Shown piece by piece: positions 1 to 11,804 of a DNA stretch of 64,000 nt; the first letter of the stretch is position 1; the number at the start of each line of letters is the position of its first letter. Position numbers and translations under genes: made by a program. The notes under the pieces were generated by a model. The model did not search any database. It worked only from the letters and a program-made list of their open reading frames with translations, and was not told where the DNA came from. Origin of the DNA: Bettongia penicillata ogilbyi (Eukaryota > Chordata > Mammalia > Diprotodontia > Potoroidae); NCBI GenBank assembly GCA_023548195.1, contig JAJHZJ010000399.1, forward strand, positions 7,011,100-7,075,099, read 5' to 3'.

Positions 1-164
1 AAATTGTTGCATGCAAAACCTCAAAGAAAAATGTAAAATGATCTCAGACAAAAAATAAACACAACACAAGAATTCCTAGAAAAGTTCAAAATGACTTTTT
101 TTTAGAATCCAGGAAACACAATTTATTTATCTATTTACTTTAATTTTTCATTTTTAACACAATT

Positions 165-1110
165 TATTACAGATAAAACAATTCAAACTTTTGTCAGGTG
201 ATAGTTCTTTTTAAAGCATTTATAATATGGACCAAAAAACATTAAACATTAATCAGCTGAGATACAAAGAATAACTATGTATGCTAAATTCACAAGCCCT
301 TGGCTTAATTGTCTCCATAGTATTACTAAAAATTAAAGGACCCTAACTTATTGTTCTTGGTCTAAAGTCCTATGCCTAATAGCTTAATTTTAGACTTGAC
401 CTCGGATGTTCCCCTACCAACAATCTATAATTTAATAGATCTGGTATTAAGCTTGCAAACCTTTTTGTCATAGGAAATTCTCACCAAGACTAGGGACCTT
501 GCAAGGGTACAATATCTCCCCAGCTTCATGTTAATTCCAGGCAGGATTAGATTGTCCACTTGCATTCAGTCAAGCTTAAAGTCTGCCAGGTATCAGTAGG
601 GAAATTGTGTCAGGAGAATCATACCTCAGCCCAGGCTGAATAGCCGCTCTCCCACCCTTCCCATGAGGTCACCTTTTGCAGTTCATGCCAGCATCTCACA
701 GGCTTACTGACTTTACGGATTGGAGGCACAGACCGCCTTTCCTGCTATCCATACCTGGAGTTAGACTCAGAAGAACAGTCACTTAATAGTCCCATAGCAT
801 CTAAAAATGGCAAGTTTCAATAACCAGGTTTCACATATGGTTATAATTACACTTTGACTAAGGAACATCTTTTGAAGCAACTCTTAAGCGGTTTACATGC
901 CTTTCTATATGTGTTCTAGTTCCTGACTAAACAGCAATCATAAAATCAATTTTGCCATTAAAACATTAACTTTTCCATCAATGCCAAATTTTTCCCTAGG
1001 CTACCTACCTCTAGGAAATTTAGATTAAAATTCCTTTCCCCAAACTAAAGGTGTCATTGATTTATTCTTAGTAATTAATTCAGTCAATTGTTTTAATACT
1101 AATTACTTTT
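165..1110. other. Unassigned block, probably inserted in the HAL1 tail
   Basis: About 950 bp that match neither the HAL1 3' UTR nor any other repeat in the window. They separate an L1/HAL1-tail-like stretch at about 120-160 from the truncated 3' UTR beginning near 1125. An old LTR is possible, but I could not define TG...CA ends or a TSD. No convincing ORF is present. Confidence 0.3.
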
Positions 1111-2091
1111 ACCTCATTTTGTAACACGTTCAATTTTTCTCCCCATCACTTGCCTCCCCCTGCTTCCTAATACCTTACATTCTGATTACTACTTCCCTCA
1201 ATGTACCCTCCCTTCTATCACACCCCACCCTTCACTTATCCCCATCTTCTCTCATTTCTTGTAGGGCAAGATAAATTTCTATATTCCATTCCCTGTATTA
1301 CTTATTTCCGGATTATATGCAATGAAAATTCTCAACATTTGTTGCTAATACTTTGAATTCGATCATCTCTCCCTCCCCCTCTGTCTCTCCAACCCCATTA
1401 AGAAGGCAAGCAATTCAATACAGACTAAATATGTGTCATTTTGCAGAAGACTTCCATAATAATCTGTGTAATAGTAATTAAATTGCCCTCTGTCCCACTC
1501 TATTACCCCTTATTTTCTCCCCACAACTGACCTTATCCCTTCTCAAAAAGTGTTTATTTCTAGTAACTCTCTTCTCCCATTTGCCCCCTATCATTCTCCT
1601 TACCCTATTTGTTGCCCTCTCCCCTAGTTTCCTGTGGTGTGATAAAAATTTCCATATCAAATTTATTGAGCATGTTATTCCCTCCTTCAGCCACATGTGG
1701 AGAGAGTAGCTTCATTTTTACTCTCTCCCCTTGTCCTTTTCTCCTCCATTGAACAAGATTTTTCTTATCTCTTTTGTGAGTTATATCCTGCCCCATTCCA
1801 TTTCTGCTTTTCTCTTCCTGGTATTTTCCTCCCTCACCCCTTAATTTTGATTTTGCTTTATTTTTCGCGTGTGGATATCATGTCCTCTGATTCAGCACAC
1901 CCTGTACTCTCTGTTTATATTTATATATGTATGTGTATGTTTGTGTGTGTGTGTCTGTACAATCTCTCCATCAACCCAAATACTGAAGAAAGATAAAGTT
2001 ATAAATATTTTCTTTCCGTATAGTAATATAAACAGTTCAGCTTTAGAGGGTCTTTTCTGATTTTTCTTTCCTGTTTATCTTTTCATGTTAC

Positions 2092-3107
2092 CCTTGATTC
2101 TTGTATTGCAAAGTCAAATTTTCTATACAGATCTGGTCTTTTCCTCAGTATGAATGATTGAAAGTCCTCTATATCGTTGCATGACTATTTATTCCCTTGA
2201 AGTATTATACTCAGATTTGCTGGGTAGGTGATCCTTGGTTTCAATCCCAGTTCCTTTGACCTCTGGAGTATCCCATTCCAAGTCCTTCGATCCCTTGATG
2301 TTGAAGCTGCCAGATCCTGTGTTATCCTGATTGTATTTCTGCAATACTCAAATTGCTTCTTTCCAGCTACTTGCAGTATTTTCTCCTTGACCTAGGAACT
2401 CTGGAATTTTGCCACAATATTCCTAGGAGTTTCTCTATTCGGGTCTCTTTCAGGAGATGATTGGTGAATTCTTTCAATATTTATTTTGCCCTCTGGTTCT
2501 AGAATAAAAGGGTAGTTTTCCTTGATAATTTCGTGGAAGATAATGTCTATGCTCATTTTTTGATATTAGCTTTCAGGTAGTCACATAATTTTTCAATTGT
2601 TTCTCCTGAATCTATTTTTCAGGTCAGTTGTTTTTCTAATGAGATGTTTCACATTATCTTCTATTCAAAGTTTTGGTTTTGTTTACTAACTATTTGGTTT
2701 ATCTCGTGGTCATTCATTTCCTGAAATCAATTCTGTCTTTCAATGAATTATTTTGTTCAGTGAGCTTTTGAACCTTCTCCTCCATTTGACTGATTCTGCT
2801 TTTTAAAGCCTCCTTCTCCTCATTGGCTTTTTGGACCTCTTTTTCCCAACTGAGTTAGCCTCTTTTTAAAGCTTTTATTTCCCTTCGCATTTTTTTGATT
2901 CTCCTTTAGTAAACTGCTATCTTGTTTTTTAAGCTCTTCTCCTGCTTCAGTCTAATTTAAGTTCCCTTTGGAGGCGCTGGAGGCAGAGGCCTAGACTTCC
3001 TCTGACCGTATGCTTTGTTCTTCCTCATCTGAAAGGCTGGAGGGAGACACCTATTGACCAAGAAAGTAATCTTCTAGGGTCTTATTTTTTTTCCCTTTTT
3101 TGGGCAT
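2092..3107 (-). pseudogene. HAL1 ORF1 relic (RNA-binding retrotransposon protein)
   Basis: ORF1 proteins bind their own RNA as trimers: an N-terminal tail, a coiled coil, an RRM and a C-terminal domain. The start is the ATG on the minus strand at 3105-3107, which opens with MPKKGKKNKTLEDYF and hits a stop within about 20 codons. Downstream, heptad-rich coiled-coil remnants (about 2740-2960) and the RRM/CTD region (about 2190-2600) are recognisable by similarity to the other copies, with several frameshifts. It cannot be translated intact. Confidence 0.75.
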
Positions 3108-3899
3108 TTTCTCAGCCATTTATTTGACTTCTGAGTTTCCTCTCCCCAACTGCCTTGCCTCCAGTTCTGCCAAGCCAGCACTAGGGGCTGAGATTCAGAT
3201 GAGCTGCTCCACTCCCTTAGGGGCTTTGGGGGAAGGCAGGGCTTCTATTCAGTGTGAGATTAAGATCAGCTGCTCAGGTGGGGGCAGGGCCTCCACACAG
3301 GGCTCAGTTCCCTCAGGGGGTTTATGATGAGACCTTCAACAATGGATGCAGACTATTGCCTGCTTTTGGAGCTCCCATCCACTGCTGCCTCTGTTGCTGC
3401 TACCTGAAGAGGCCTAAGCTATGGGACACCCTGCTCCCTTCACAGCCAGCCAAAAAGACTCTCTCACTCACCTTTGGTGGATTGAAAGTTCTTTTCTGCT
3501 GCTGAAGACTCTGTCCCTGAAGCCTGCTCAGTCCTGTTCTCATGGTGCTGTGCGGCCAAGGCTGGGCTGGGCTTTGCTCCATGTCTGCTGTGACAGACCT
3601 TTCCCGTCAATCTTTCAGGTCACTCTGGGCTAGAAATCTCCATTCCGTTGTTCTGTGGCTTCTGCTGCTCTAGAATTTGTTGAGAGTTCTTCTTTACAGG
3701 TATTTTATTTACTCTGGGGTAAGAGCTAGTATATGTGTGTCTTTCCACTCTTTCATCTTGGCTCTGCCTCACAAATAAAATACACAGCATTAGAGAAAAA
3801 TTGGGGGTGGGGTGTGGGGAATGAGAATGATAGAGGGAAATCATGAAATAGATATCCAACAATTTGATAAAGGAGGAATAAAAAAACTGAAGAAAGTAG

Positions 3900-5100
3900 T
3901 CCCTTAAAAACAAAATAAATTAAATGGCAAAAGAGGCACAAAATTCATTGAGGAGAAGAATATCTTTTAAAGGAAAATTGACCAAATGGAAATATAGGTA
4001 TAAAAGAAGAAAGTAACTTAAAATGTAGAAGTGATAAACACTAAAAATTTTTCTTGACTTGTAATTTGGTATATTTTAAATATATTTTTGCATGATGGGA
4101 AGACCTTTCCCTTATATAAATAGGTCTATATGATGAGCTTGAGTCTCATGGAAGCTGGAGTCTTATGATTCTGTGGTGGGAGGAGCTTACTGAACGGGTG
4201 GAGCAGGAAGGTTACAGCAGAGTTGAGAGGAAATTGATATAAGCAATTAGAGCTAAGGGAGGGAGAGAAAGCAGGCAACAAGCTGTGAGTGTTCATTGAT
4301 GGGAAGACCCTATTAGGGGGAAGGCATAGGGATAGTGGTTTTCCCTGCATTGTTTTTGTATAGAGATTTCTTTGTTGCTATGATGAATTTGACTTTCTGG
4401 CATAGGGATTTGGTTTCCTGGTGTTTAAATACATGTTTTGGTTCTGTCTTCCCTGCGAAGGGTCTTTGTTATTCAGTATGCTTTGTTATTCAGAATTCCT
4501 CCAGGATAGCCACTGTAGACACTGTGAATATCATGTTGGCATTATGTTTAAAAAAAACATACTATTAAACTTAAAAAAGGTAGAATTGGCTAGATGGCAA
4601 AGGAGTTACAAAAGCTTACTAAAGAAAATGATTCTTTAAAATATGCATTTGGTTAAATGGAAGTTTATTATGCCATAAGGCATCAAGAAGTAATTAAACA
4701 AAATGAAGCTTATGAAAAGAATATATGAAGTATCTCATTGTGAAAAAATGGAACTGGAAAATGGATATATTTTCTGTAGAGACAATTTAAATATTATTTG
4801 AATAACTGAAAGTCAAGATCCAGAAAAAGAGACTGACATCATCTTTCCTCAGATTCTCAAGGAACACTGCCCTGATTACCTAGAATTAAAACAATCTATC
4901 AGTTGCCTCTTGAAAGAGTTCACCAAAAAGGAAAATTCTCAAGAATATTATAGTCAACTTCCAAGGATCCTAGTCAAGAAGAAACCACTGCAGGTAGCCA
5001 AAAAGAATCAATTCAAATAGCAACGTGCCACAGTCAAGATTACACGGGATTTAACAACTTCTACACTAAAAGGATTAGGGAACTAAGAATATGATACTCC
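3900..5100 (+). pseudogene. L1/HAL1 ORF1 fragments, split by an LTR-like block
   Basis: 3900-4035 resembles the ORF1 coiled-coil region. 4573-5100 resembles the second coiled-coil repeat through the RRM and C-terminal domain, up to the segment before the ORF1 stop. Many stops and indels indicate an old copy. The two parts overlap slightly in the ORF1 coordinate, so they may be one interrupted insertion with a duplicated edge or two separate fragments. Confidence 0.6.
4090..4560 (+). repeat. LTR-like block (uncertain)
   Basis: This block has no similarity to L1 and lies between two ORF1 pieces. It has a TATA-like CTTATATAAATAGG at 4111-4124 and, about 300 bp later, an A-rich AAATACA followed by a T/G-rich stretch, an order seen in solo LTRs. 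Terminal TG/CA and a TSD were not found, so the class and exact ends remain open. Confidence 0.35.
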
Positions 5101-5389
5101 AGGGCAGGGATTCTTTTTTAAGTTTAAAGATACACAAGTTTATTCTGGGTCACTTGGGGGTACAATATGAGTCAAAGGATTGGAGTTGCTTACTTTTCAT
5201 TTGTAGAATCGCTTTGATGGGAATGAATTAAAAACAAATAGTTAAATTAACTGAACATTTCATTCATCATGGTTTTCTTTTGTTTCTTATTTTCATTTTC
5301 TTGTCCTTTATAAATTTTGGTAACATACTTTTCAAATTAATACATATTTATCAATCATAAATGAAATAAAAAGCACAATATGTTTCTCT

Positions 5390-6471
5390 AATAAAAGCCT
5401 CATTTCTCAAATGTATAGAGAACTGAGTCAAATTTATATTTAAAAAAATGAAAGCTAATCCCCAATTGATAAATGGTCAAATGGCATGAATAAGTAGTTT
5501 GCATGTGAAAAATCAAAGTTATCTCTAGTGGTATAAGAATTCTCTAAATTACTGTTGATTAAAGAAATGCACATTGAAACCATTCTGAGCTACTGTCCCA
5601 TACTTATTGAATTGCCTCATAAAGCATGAAGAAAATATGAAGTATTTTTAATAGAGATACTGTGTCTGGGAGAAAGTATCATGAGGGCTCCACAAAGAAA
5701 GGAAAAGAAACAAATAAACAAAAACAACCCCAGAGTTTTATTATATAAAAGGAATGTTGCCTTGCTCACAATTATTTCCTACATATGTGTTTCATTATTA
5801 TGTCATCCTATATTTATGATCACTCTTTCAACAAGCAGTGTGTATTGTGTTGGACAGTGTATTCAAAGTTTAAGGGATGAATACATTACCTCTACCATTC
5901 TTACTATGGTATCTTATCAAATGCCTGTACTTTGAGTGAATCCTATATACTGAATTATTTTAATAGGAAAGATATTGTTTTTAATAAAGAAAAATTCATT
6001 GGTGGAGCTTCACAGAGGTTCAGAGCATTGTACTATACTCAGAATTTGGCTAGAGTTAGGCCTTTCAGAATCCACATGTACAAAATTATTTATAACAGCT
6101 CTTTTTGTGGTAGCAAAGAATTGGAAACTGAGGGGACCATTTGATGGGGAATGGCTGAACAAGTTGTAATATATGAATGTAATGGAATACTACATGGTTA
6201 GAAGAAATCATGAGCAGGCAGACTTCAGGAAAACCTGGAAAGACTTACATGAAGTGATACTGAGTGAAATGAGCAGAACCAGGAGAACACTATGTATAAA
6301 AACAGCCACATTATATGATGATTAACTTTTATAGTCTTATCTCTTCTTAACAATGCAAGGATCTAAGATAATTCCAAAAGATGCATTATGGAAAGTACTG
6401 TCTACATCCAGAAAAAGGACTACAGTATCTGAATGAAGATTGAAGTATATAATTTGCTTTCTCTCTCTTTG

Positions 6472-6543
<72 letters not shown>

Positions 6544-6720
6544 CTCAAGGTTTTTCCTTGGTGAAAATAGATTTAAAATGATTGCAAATGTTGAGTCTAT
6601 ATCAGTTTACGTAATTTACATGTCATTTTTGGGTTGGGGAGATGAGAGAGTCAGAGAAATTTTGGAATTCAAGATCTTATGGAAAGGAATGTTGACAACT
6701 ACAAATAAGTAAGTTACTAT
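5390..6720 (+). mobile_element. L1 3' end (ORF2 C-terminus and 3' UTR), degraded
   Basis: 5390-5640 and 5990-6310 match the C-terminal ORF2 region of the other L1 copies here, including the conserved segments around the cysteine-rich and post-RT region. 6310-6720 is 3' UTR ending in an AACTACAAATAAG-type tail. About 350 bp (5640-5990) between the two parts do not match L1 and may be an insertion or strongly diverged. A CT microsatellite interrupts the 3' UTR. The element is 5' truncated and non-coding. Confidence 0.7.
6471..6540. repeat. (CT)n microsatellite
   Basis: A nearly pure CT run of about 65 bp lies inside the L1 3' UTR. The serine/leucine ORF that crosses it is a by-product of the repeat. 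Confidence 0.95.
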
Positions 6721-8245
6721 TTTTTAGAAGTAGTCCTTCCAATTCAGTCTAAGTTGAGAGTGAATAGCTTAGGATGTGGTGAAAGGTCACATTTGATATA
6801 ATGAACACTGATGAAAGTAATGCAATGTTTAATACCTTTATTTCGAGGAAAGACACACTTTCATATTAGCTGGTTAGTCATTATGGAGACAATATGTGTA
6901 GCATTTAAACACTGAACCATGAAAATGAAATGGAAATCATTCTTTCTGATGATTCTATAGGATGACGTGCACAAAATATATTTCTGTCCTTTGCTGTTGA
7001 GTAGAAATGGAACAAAAAGCTTTGAATGACACTCTTTGAAGCTATTGTTGTTAAAAGAGTTTATGATTCAAATGTCATAGTAAAATCTGTCATTTTTCAC
7101 TTGAAAATTAATTATTTTTTAGGAATAAAACAAGTCTAGATATCTCCATCACCACTACCAGGAACCACTTTTTGACTACGTTGGGACAGAGGCATATGCA
7201 CTTGGATTACTGGAATTATTATTGGAAGTTTTCTATCCTGAAACATAGAGCAAACTTGGTTCCACGCTTAGCTGTGCATTTGTATAACTTCTTACACACA
7301 TAACATCGTCATTATGAGAGGGAGTGGCTAAGTTGTGAGAGTTACTGACCTTATACTTTTGAATTGGAGGTACTATTTGCTTGTCAACATGATTCTAGAA
7401 TTAATTCATCTAGCAAAGACCCTAGACCCATACCAAAATGAGCTTTCTCCACACTGTAGCATTTTAGTGAAAAAAACTGGAAAGGGAGAATAAATGGAAA
7501 AGATTATGTGATCTTATCAGAGATCCATAATTCATAAAGCACTGGGAGCCTTCTTTAGACATCTTATGATCCTAGGTAATATCCATAGATCAATAGTGAT
7601 GAGTAAATAAATTGATGAAAAATATCTCAAGATAAAACGAAGACTGTGGATACATGATTTACCACACTCCCAAAAGAATTTAGCTCTAACATTTAATGGT
7701 AGAATACATACATTTATATTTTTGTTTATGTGACAAAAAAAAGGTGTTACTTTCACAAAGCAGAAAATTTCTAGTTTACTTGATTGAGGGACACAGTCCA
7801 AATTCATTAGACATTGTAGTTGGCATTTTGACCTTAGTTTTTTAGTTTGATTTACATTATATGGATGTTGAGGCATCCACATAGCCATCATGTAACTTTG
7901 CTGATACCTCATTATGAGCTAGACACAATCATCAAAATTTATTCTAAAAGCTCAAAAGAATGAATCAAATCACAGGAAAATGAGTTAATATTAAGGCTTA
8001 AAGTAAGAAGTAAGGACAAAGAAGGTAGTTTCATAAGATTGCATGCTACTTCTGATTAATTTATTCAGAAAAAAACTAAATTTTAGTTCAATAAAACTCT
8101 TTTGCCTCTAGTTATATGATAAGATGGTTTGTTTTCACACAATATAAATAAGTAGGGAATCCCAGGTCATAACGCTTCAATCATCACAGCTAACAGGAAA
8201 ACTACTTTGCATTTTGGTTAATTTATTTATTTTATGACAGTGTGT
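6721..8245. other. Unassigned AT-rich DNA
   Basis: I recognise no repeat or gene. A 126-codon open frame on the minus strand (7532-7912) has no recognisable domain, no homologous copy elsewhere in the window and a composition expected of AT-rich DNA. I do not call it a gene. Confidence 0.5.
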
Positions 8246-9514
8246 GGGGAGAGGGCAGCGACAAGATGGCAGAGTGAGGGCAACTACTCACCTAAGCTCT
8301 TAGACTAACTCCTTTAGATACCTCTAAAAAGAGGATCTGACCAAACTTTGGAGGTGCATAATCCAATAGGAGACAGGCTGTGGTAGATTCACAGACCAAG
8401 ACAGACCATAAGTTTGATAGGAAGAATGTGTTCCATGGGGGTGAGCACACAGCGCACAGTGCAGCATGTCCACCACACGGTCAAGCAAGACACCCCTGGG
8501 GTGGCTAAGGCAGCTGCAGCACAGCAGAATGGCAGAGTGGCAGTCCAGGGAGGCAGACCAGGGGGAACCAAGCAAGCGACAGCCACTGAGCACCAGGTGT
8601 TAGCCACAGCTTTGCTGAGACATTCAGTTCATAGAGTAAACGTCTGTAAGTCACATACTTGAACTTCCAGAAACCAAAATGGAGGAGTGAACAGTAAAAA
8701 CTTTCTCCCCCTCCCCTTACTGACCTCAAAAGAATCATAAAATGTATCCTCAGAAAAATACTGGATCAGTGGAAGCAACATAAGAGGCAAATAGTCTCGT
8801 AGCACCACAGGCTAGGAAAGACATTAAAGAGTATTCCTCATCCTGTGGTGGAGGAGCTCCAAGGGGATGGAAACTGGCACTAGGACCCAGGTGTGCCTAA
8901 GTGCTCTAGGGGAAATGGGAAGACGCTATAGCAGCCGGAATCACTAAGTGCTGAGCTTGCCTTTGCTCTTGATCAGCTGAGGAGATCTCCAGTGACCAGA
9001 CCACCCCTCCCTCACACTTAGCTCCAAGCAAATCCAGGGAAACAGAAAACAAATGGTGATGGAGCTGAAAAACCCACGGAATGACTGAGTGAAGCAATCT
9101 CAAGCCCAAGACTACCTGAAAGGTCAACGGGAAGCATCTATTGGGTCACATTGGGAGCAGAGCACAGTCCATCATGGCCCCTAGGATCAAAGCAGGCCTG
9201 AGAGGAACTTAATCTAATCCACCTGTTGGGATTTTCAGACTTCACAATCCCAAAATATGAGGATGAATTGGAAAATCAGTGACAAAATCCTGTCAGACTT
9301 GTGAGAGAGAGTAGGTCCAGCCCCATTCCCAGTACATTGGAGGGGGGGGGGGGAGAAGCACATAGCAAATGCAGCAGCAGTAATGGCAACTTTGGTTGTT
9401 TCAGGAGCTCAAGGGCCACAGACTCTGGAGGGATGGAGGGATTGATGGTACATCCTACAACCATCATTAAAAGCAGGGGACTACTTTGACAAAGAGCTCA
9501 AAAGTCAAGTAAAT

Positions 9515-10600
9515 GGCTGAGGAAATGAGCAAAAACAGAAAAAGAATCAGACTATAAAATCATACTTTCCTAACAAGGAAGAACAAAATATACAGAAAGA
9601 AAAAGAAAACAAAGTCAAAACTCCTACATCTGAAGCATTCAAGAAAGATATGAATTTGTCTCAGACCATGGAAGAGTGCAAAAAGGATTTTTAAAATCAA
9701 ATAAGAAAAGTAGAGGGAAAATTGTGAAGAGAAATCAAAGGGATGCAAGAAAATAACAAAAAACAAGTCACCTATTTGCTAAAGGAGACTCTCAAAATGT
9801 TGAAGAAAATGACGCTGTAAAAATAGACTAACCTAAATGGCAAAAGAGGTTCAAAAAGTCAATGAGGAGAAGAATGCCTTAAAAAGCAAAATTGGCCAGA
9901 GGACAAAGAATGTCCAAAAACTTACTGCAGAAAACAATCCATTGAATATTAGAATGGAGCAGACTGAAACTAATGATTTCATGAAAAATCAAGAAATTAG
10001 AAAACAAATCCTAAGGAACGAAAATATAGCAGGCAATGTGTACTATCTCACTGGAAAAACAAGTCAACTGGAAAATAGATTCAGGAGATATAATTTAATA
10101 ATTATTGGACTACCTAAAAATCGTCATCAAAAAAAAGGGGGGTCTGCACATAATCTTTCAGTAATTTATCCAGAAAAATTGCCCTGGTAATCTAGAACTA
10201 GAGGATAAAAAAGATATTGAAAGAATTCACCAATTGCCTCCTTCAAGAGAGCCCCAAAGGAAAAGTCCTAGGAATATTGTAGTCAAATTCCAGTGTTCCC
10301 TGGGCAAGGAGAAAGTATTGCAAGCAGCCATAAAGAAGCCATTTGTGTATTGTGGAAAGACAATCCGGATAACATAAGATCAAGCAGCCTCTATGTTAAG
10401 TGATCAAAAGGTTTGGAATATGACGTTAAAAAGGTCAAAGGACCTAGGATTAAAACCAAGAATCACCTACTCAGCAAGTATTACATGGTGGAGGTGGGGG
10501 GTGGGGATGATCATTCAATGAAATAGAGGACTTTAAAACACACTTGATTAAAAGACCAGAATTTAATAGAAAATTTGACTTTCAAATACAAGAATCAAGA
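9515..10600 (+). pseudogene. HAL1 ORF1 relic
   Basis: The likely start is the ATG at about 9513-9525, opening with a basic stretch similar to the other ORF1 starts but soon broken by a stop. 9660-9990 is coiled coil with repeated E/K/L heptads. A 117-codon open piece (9837-10190) carries the last coiled-coil repeat and the beginning of the RRM, with a form of the conserved NL-I-GLP segment. The C-terminal domain continues in other frames to about 10600. It is not functional. Confidence 0.75.
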
Positions 10601-10734
10601 GAATCATGGAAAGGTAAACAGAAAAGAAAAATCAGAAGAGACCTAACAATATTGAACTGTTTATATTCCTACATGGAAAGATCATATTTGTAATTCTTGA
10701 GACTTTTCTCATTATTAGAGCAGTTGGAGGGATT

Positions 10735-10910
10735 TTGCACACACACGTGTGTGTATGTATATGTTTATATGCATATGTATATGCACATCTGTGCATATAT
10801 ACATGCACACACGTGTGTATATACACATATATATGTTTCTATGTTTATGCATGTATATAAATACATACAAAGATATATGCATACATATATATATATACAT
10901 ATATACAATG
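10735..10910. repeat. TG/AT-rich simple repeat in HAL1 3' UTR
   Basis: Alternating (CA/TG) and (TA) tracts lie directly after the ORF1-distal 3' UTR motif that precedes the simple repeat in the other copies. Confidence 0.9.
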
Positions 10911-11804
10911 AACGATATCTAAAAAAAATAAATTAAGAGGTGAGAGAGGAATACATTGGGAAAAAGAGAAAGGGAGAAACAGAATGGGGGTAAACTATTG
11001 CTTACATAAAAGAGGCATTAAAAAAGTTTTTAAGTAGAGTGAACGAGGTGGGAGGCAACAGGGAAAGAGTGAACCTTTATCTCATTTGATTTGACTTAAG
11101 GATAGAATAACATGTAGACTCAATTTCATATGAAAATCTTTCTTACACTCCTTGAAGGTAGGGGTGAAGGGGCTAAACAGAGATTAGGAGGAAGATAGAA
11201 GGGAGTGCAAAGAGGGGGAAAGGTTAATTAGATGCGAATATTTTTGAGGAAGGACACTGTCAAAAGAGAGAATAGAATAAATGGGGGCAGGATAGGATGG
11301 AGGGCAATGCAATTAATGTTTTACAACATAACTCTTATGGAATTGTTTTGCATGACTACAGAAATATAACCTATATTGAACTGCTCGCCTTCTCAGTGGA
11401 CATGTGTGGGGAGAGAGAAAGGGAGAATAGTTGGAACTCAAAGATTTAAAAACATTAAGTGTGAAATGTTAAAAATTGCCTTTTGTATGCAACAAGGAAA
11501 TGATACATACAGGCAATGAGGTATATAAATCTATCTTGCCCTACCAGAAAATGGAGGAGAATGGGAAGAGAGAAGAGAAGACTGTGATAGAAAAGAGGGT
11601 AGATTGTGAGAAAGAATATTCAGAATGTAAGATGTCTTGGGGTGGGTGGAGGATTGAGATGGGGAGAAAATTTTGAATTGAAACTCTTGTGTTAAGTGAA
11701 TGTTGAAAACTTTTTTAAAAATAAAAAAGAATTAATTTTTTAAAATGGCTATCCTGCCAGAGAAAATGTTAATAATCTTAACGTCGCCAAAGTGGACCAT
11801 GACA

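Larger units (their letters stand above)
115..3770 (-). mobile_element. HAL1 (half-L1, ORF1-only) element, tail apparently interrupted
   Basis: Reading leftward from about 3770 the element has an L1-like 5' start with CCAAGATG, a 663-bp leader, an ORF1 relic (about 2092-3107) and a T/C-rich 3' UTR down to about 1125. The order and spacing match the other HAL1 copies in this window. There is no ORF2 sequence between ORF1 and the 3' end. A TG/AT simple repeat at 1915-1965 sits where the other copies carry theirs. The expected 3' tail is missing at 1125, but a sequence resembling it lies at about 120-160, so roughly 165-1110 looks like a later insertion. The left boundary is uncertain. Confidence 0.75.
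8246..11745 (+). mobile_element. HAL1 element with a long 5' region
   Basis: It starts near 8246-8251 with an L1-type GACAAGATGGCAG motif. About 1.27 kb of G/A-rich leader follows, then an ORF1 relic (about 9515-10600), then the HAL1-type 3' UTR with its simple repeat at 10735-10910 and an A-rich end at about 11720-11745. No ORF2 sequence lies between ORF1 and the 3' end. The leader is about twice as long as in the other copies (640-680 bp), which points to a different HAL1 subfamily or an added 5' UTR. No clear TSD was found. Confidence 0.75.

Noticed and set aside
115..168. 13-bp direct repeat AACACAATTTATT at 115-127 and 156-168
   Set aside because: It encloses only 28 bp of AT-rich sequence; low complexity makes chance likely and no insertion can be defined.
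7532..7912. 126-codon open frame on the minus strand in otherwise unassigned DNA
   Set aside because: No domain, repeat pattern, signal peptide or second copy is recognisable; AT-rich DNA of this size often contains such a frame.
9343..9354. G-run as a possible quadruplex signal in the HAL1 leader
   Set aside because: A single interrupted G-run without the spaced G-tracts needed for a convincing quadruplex.
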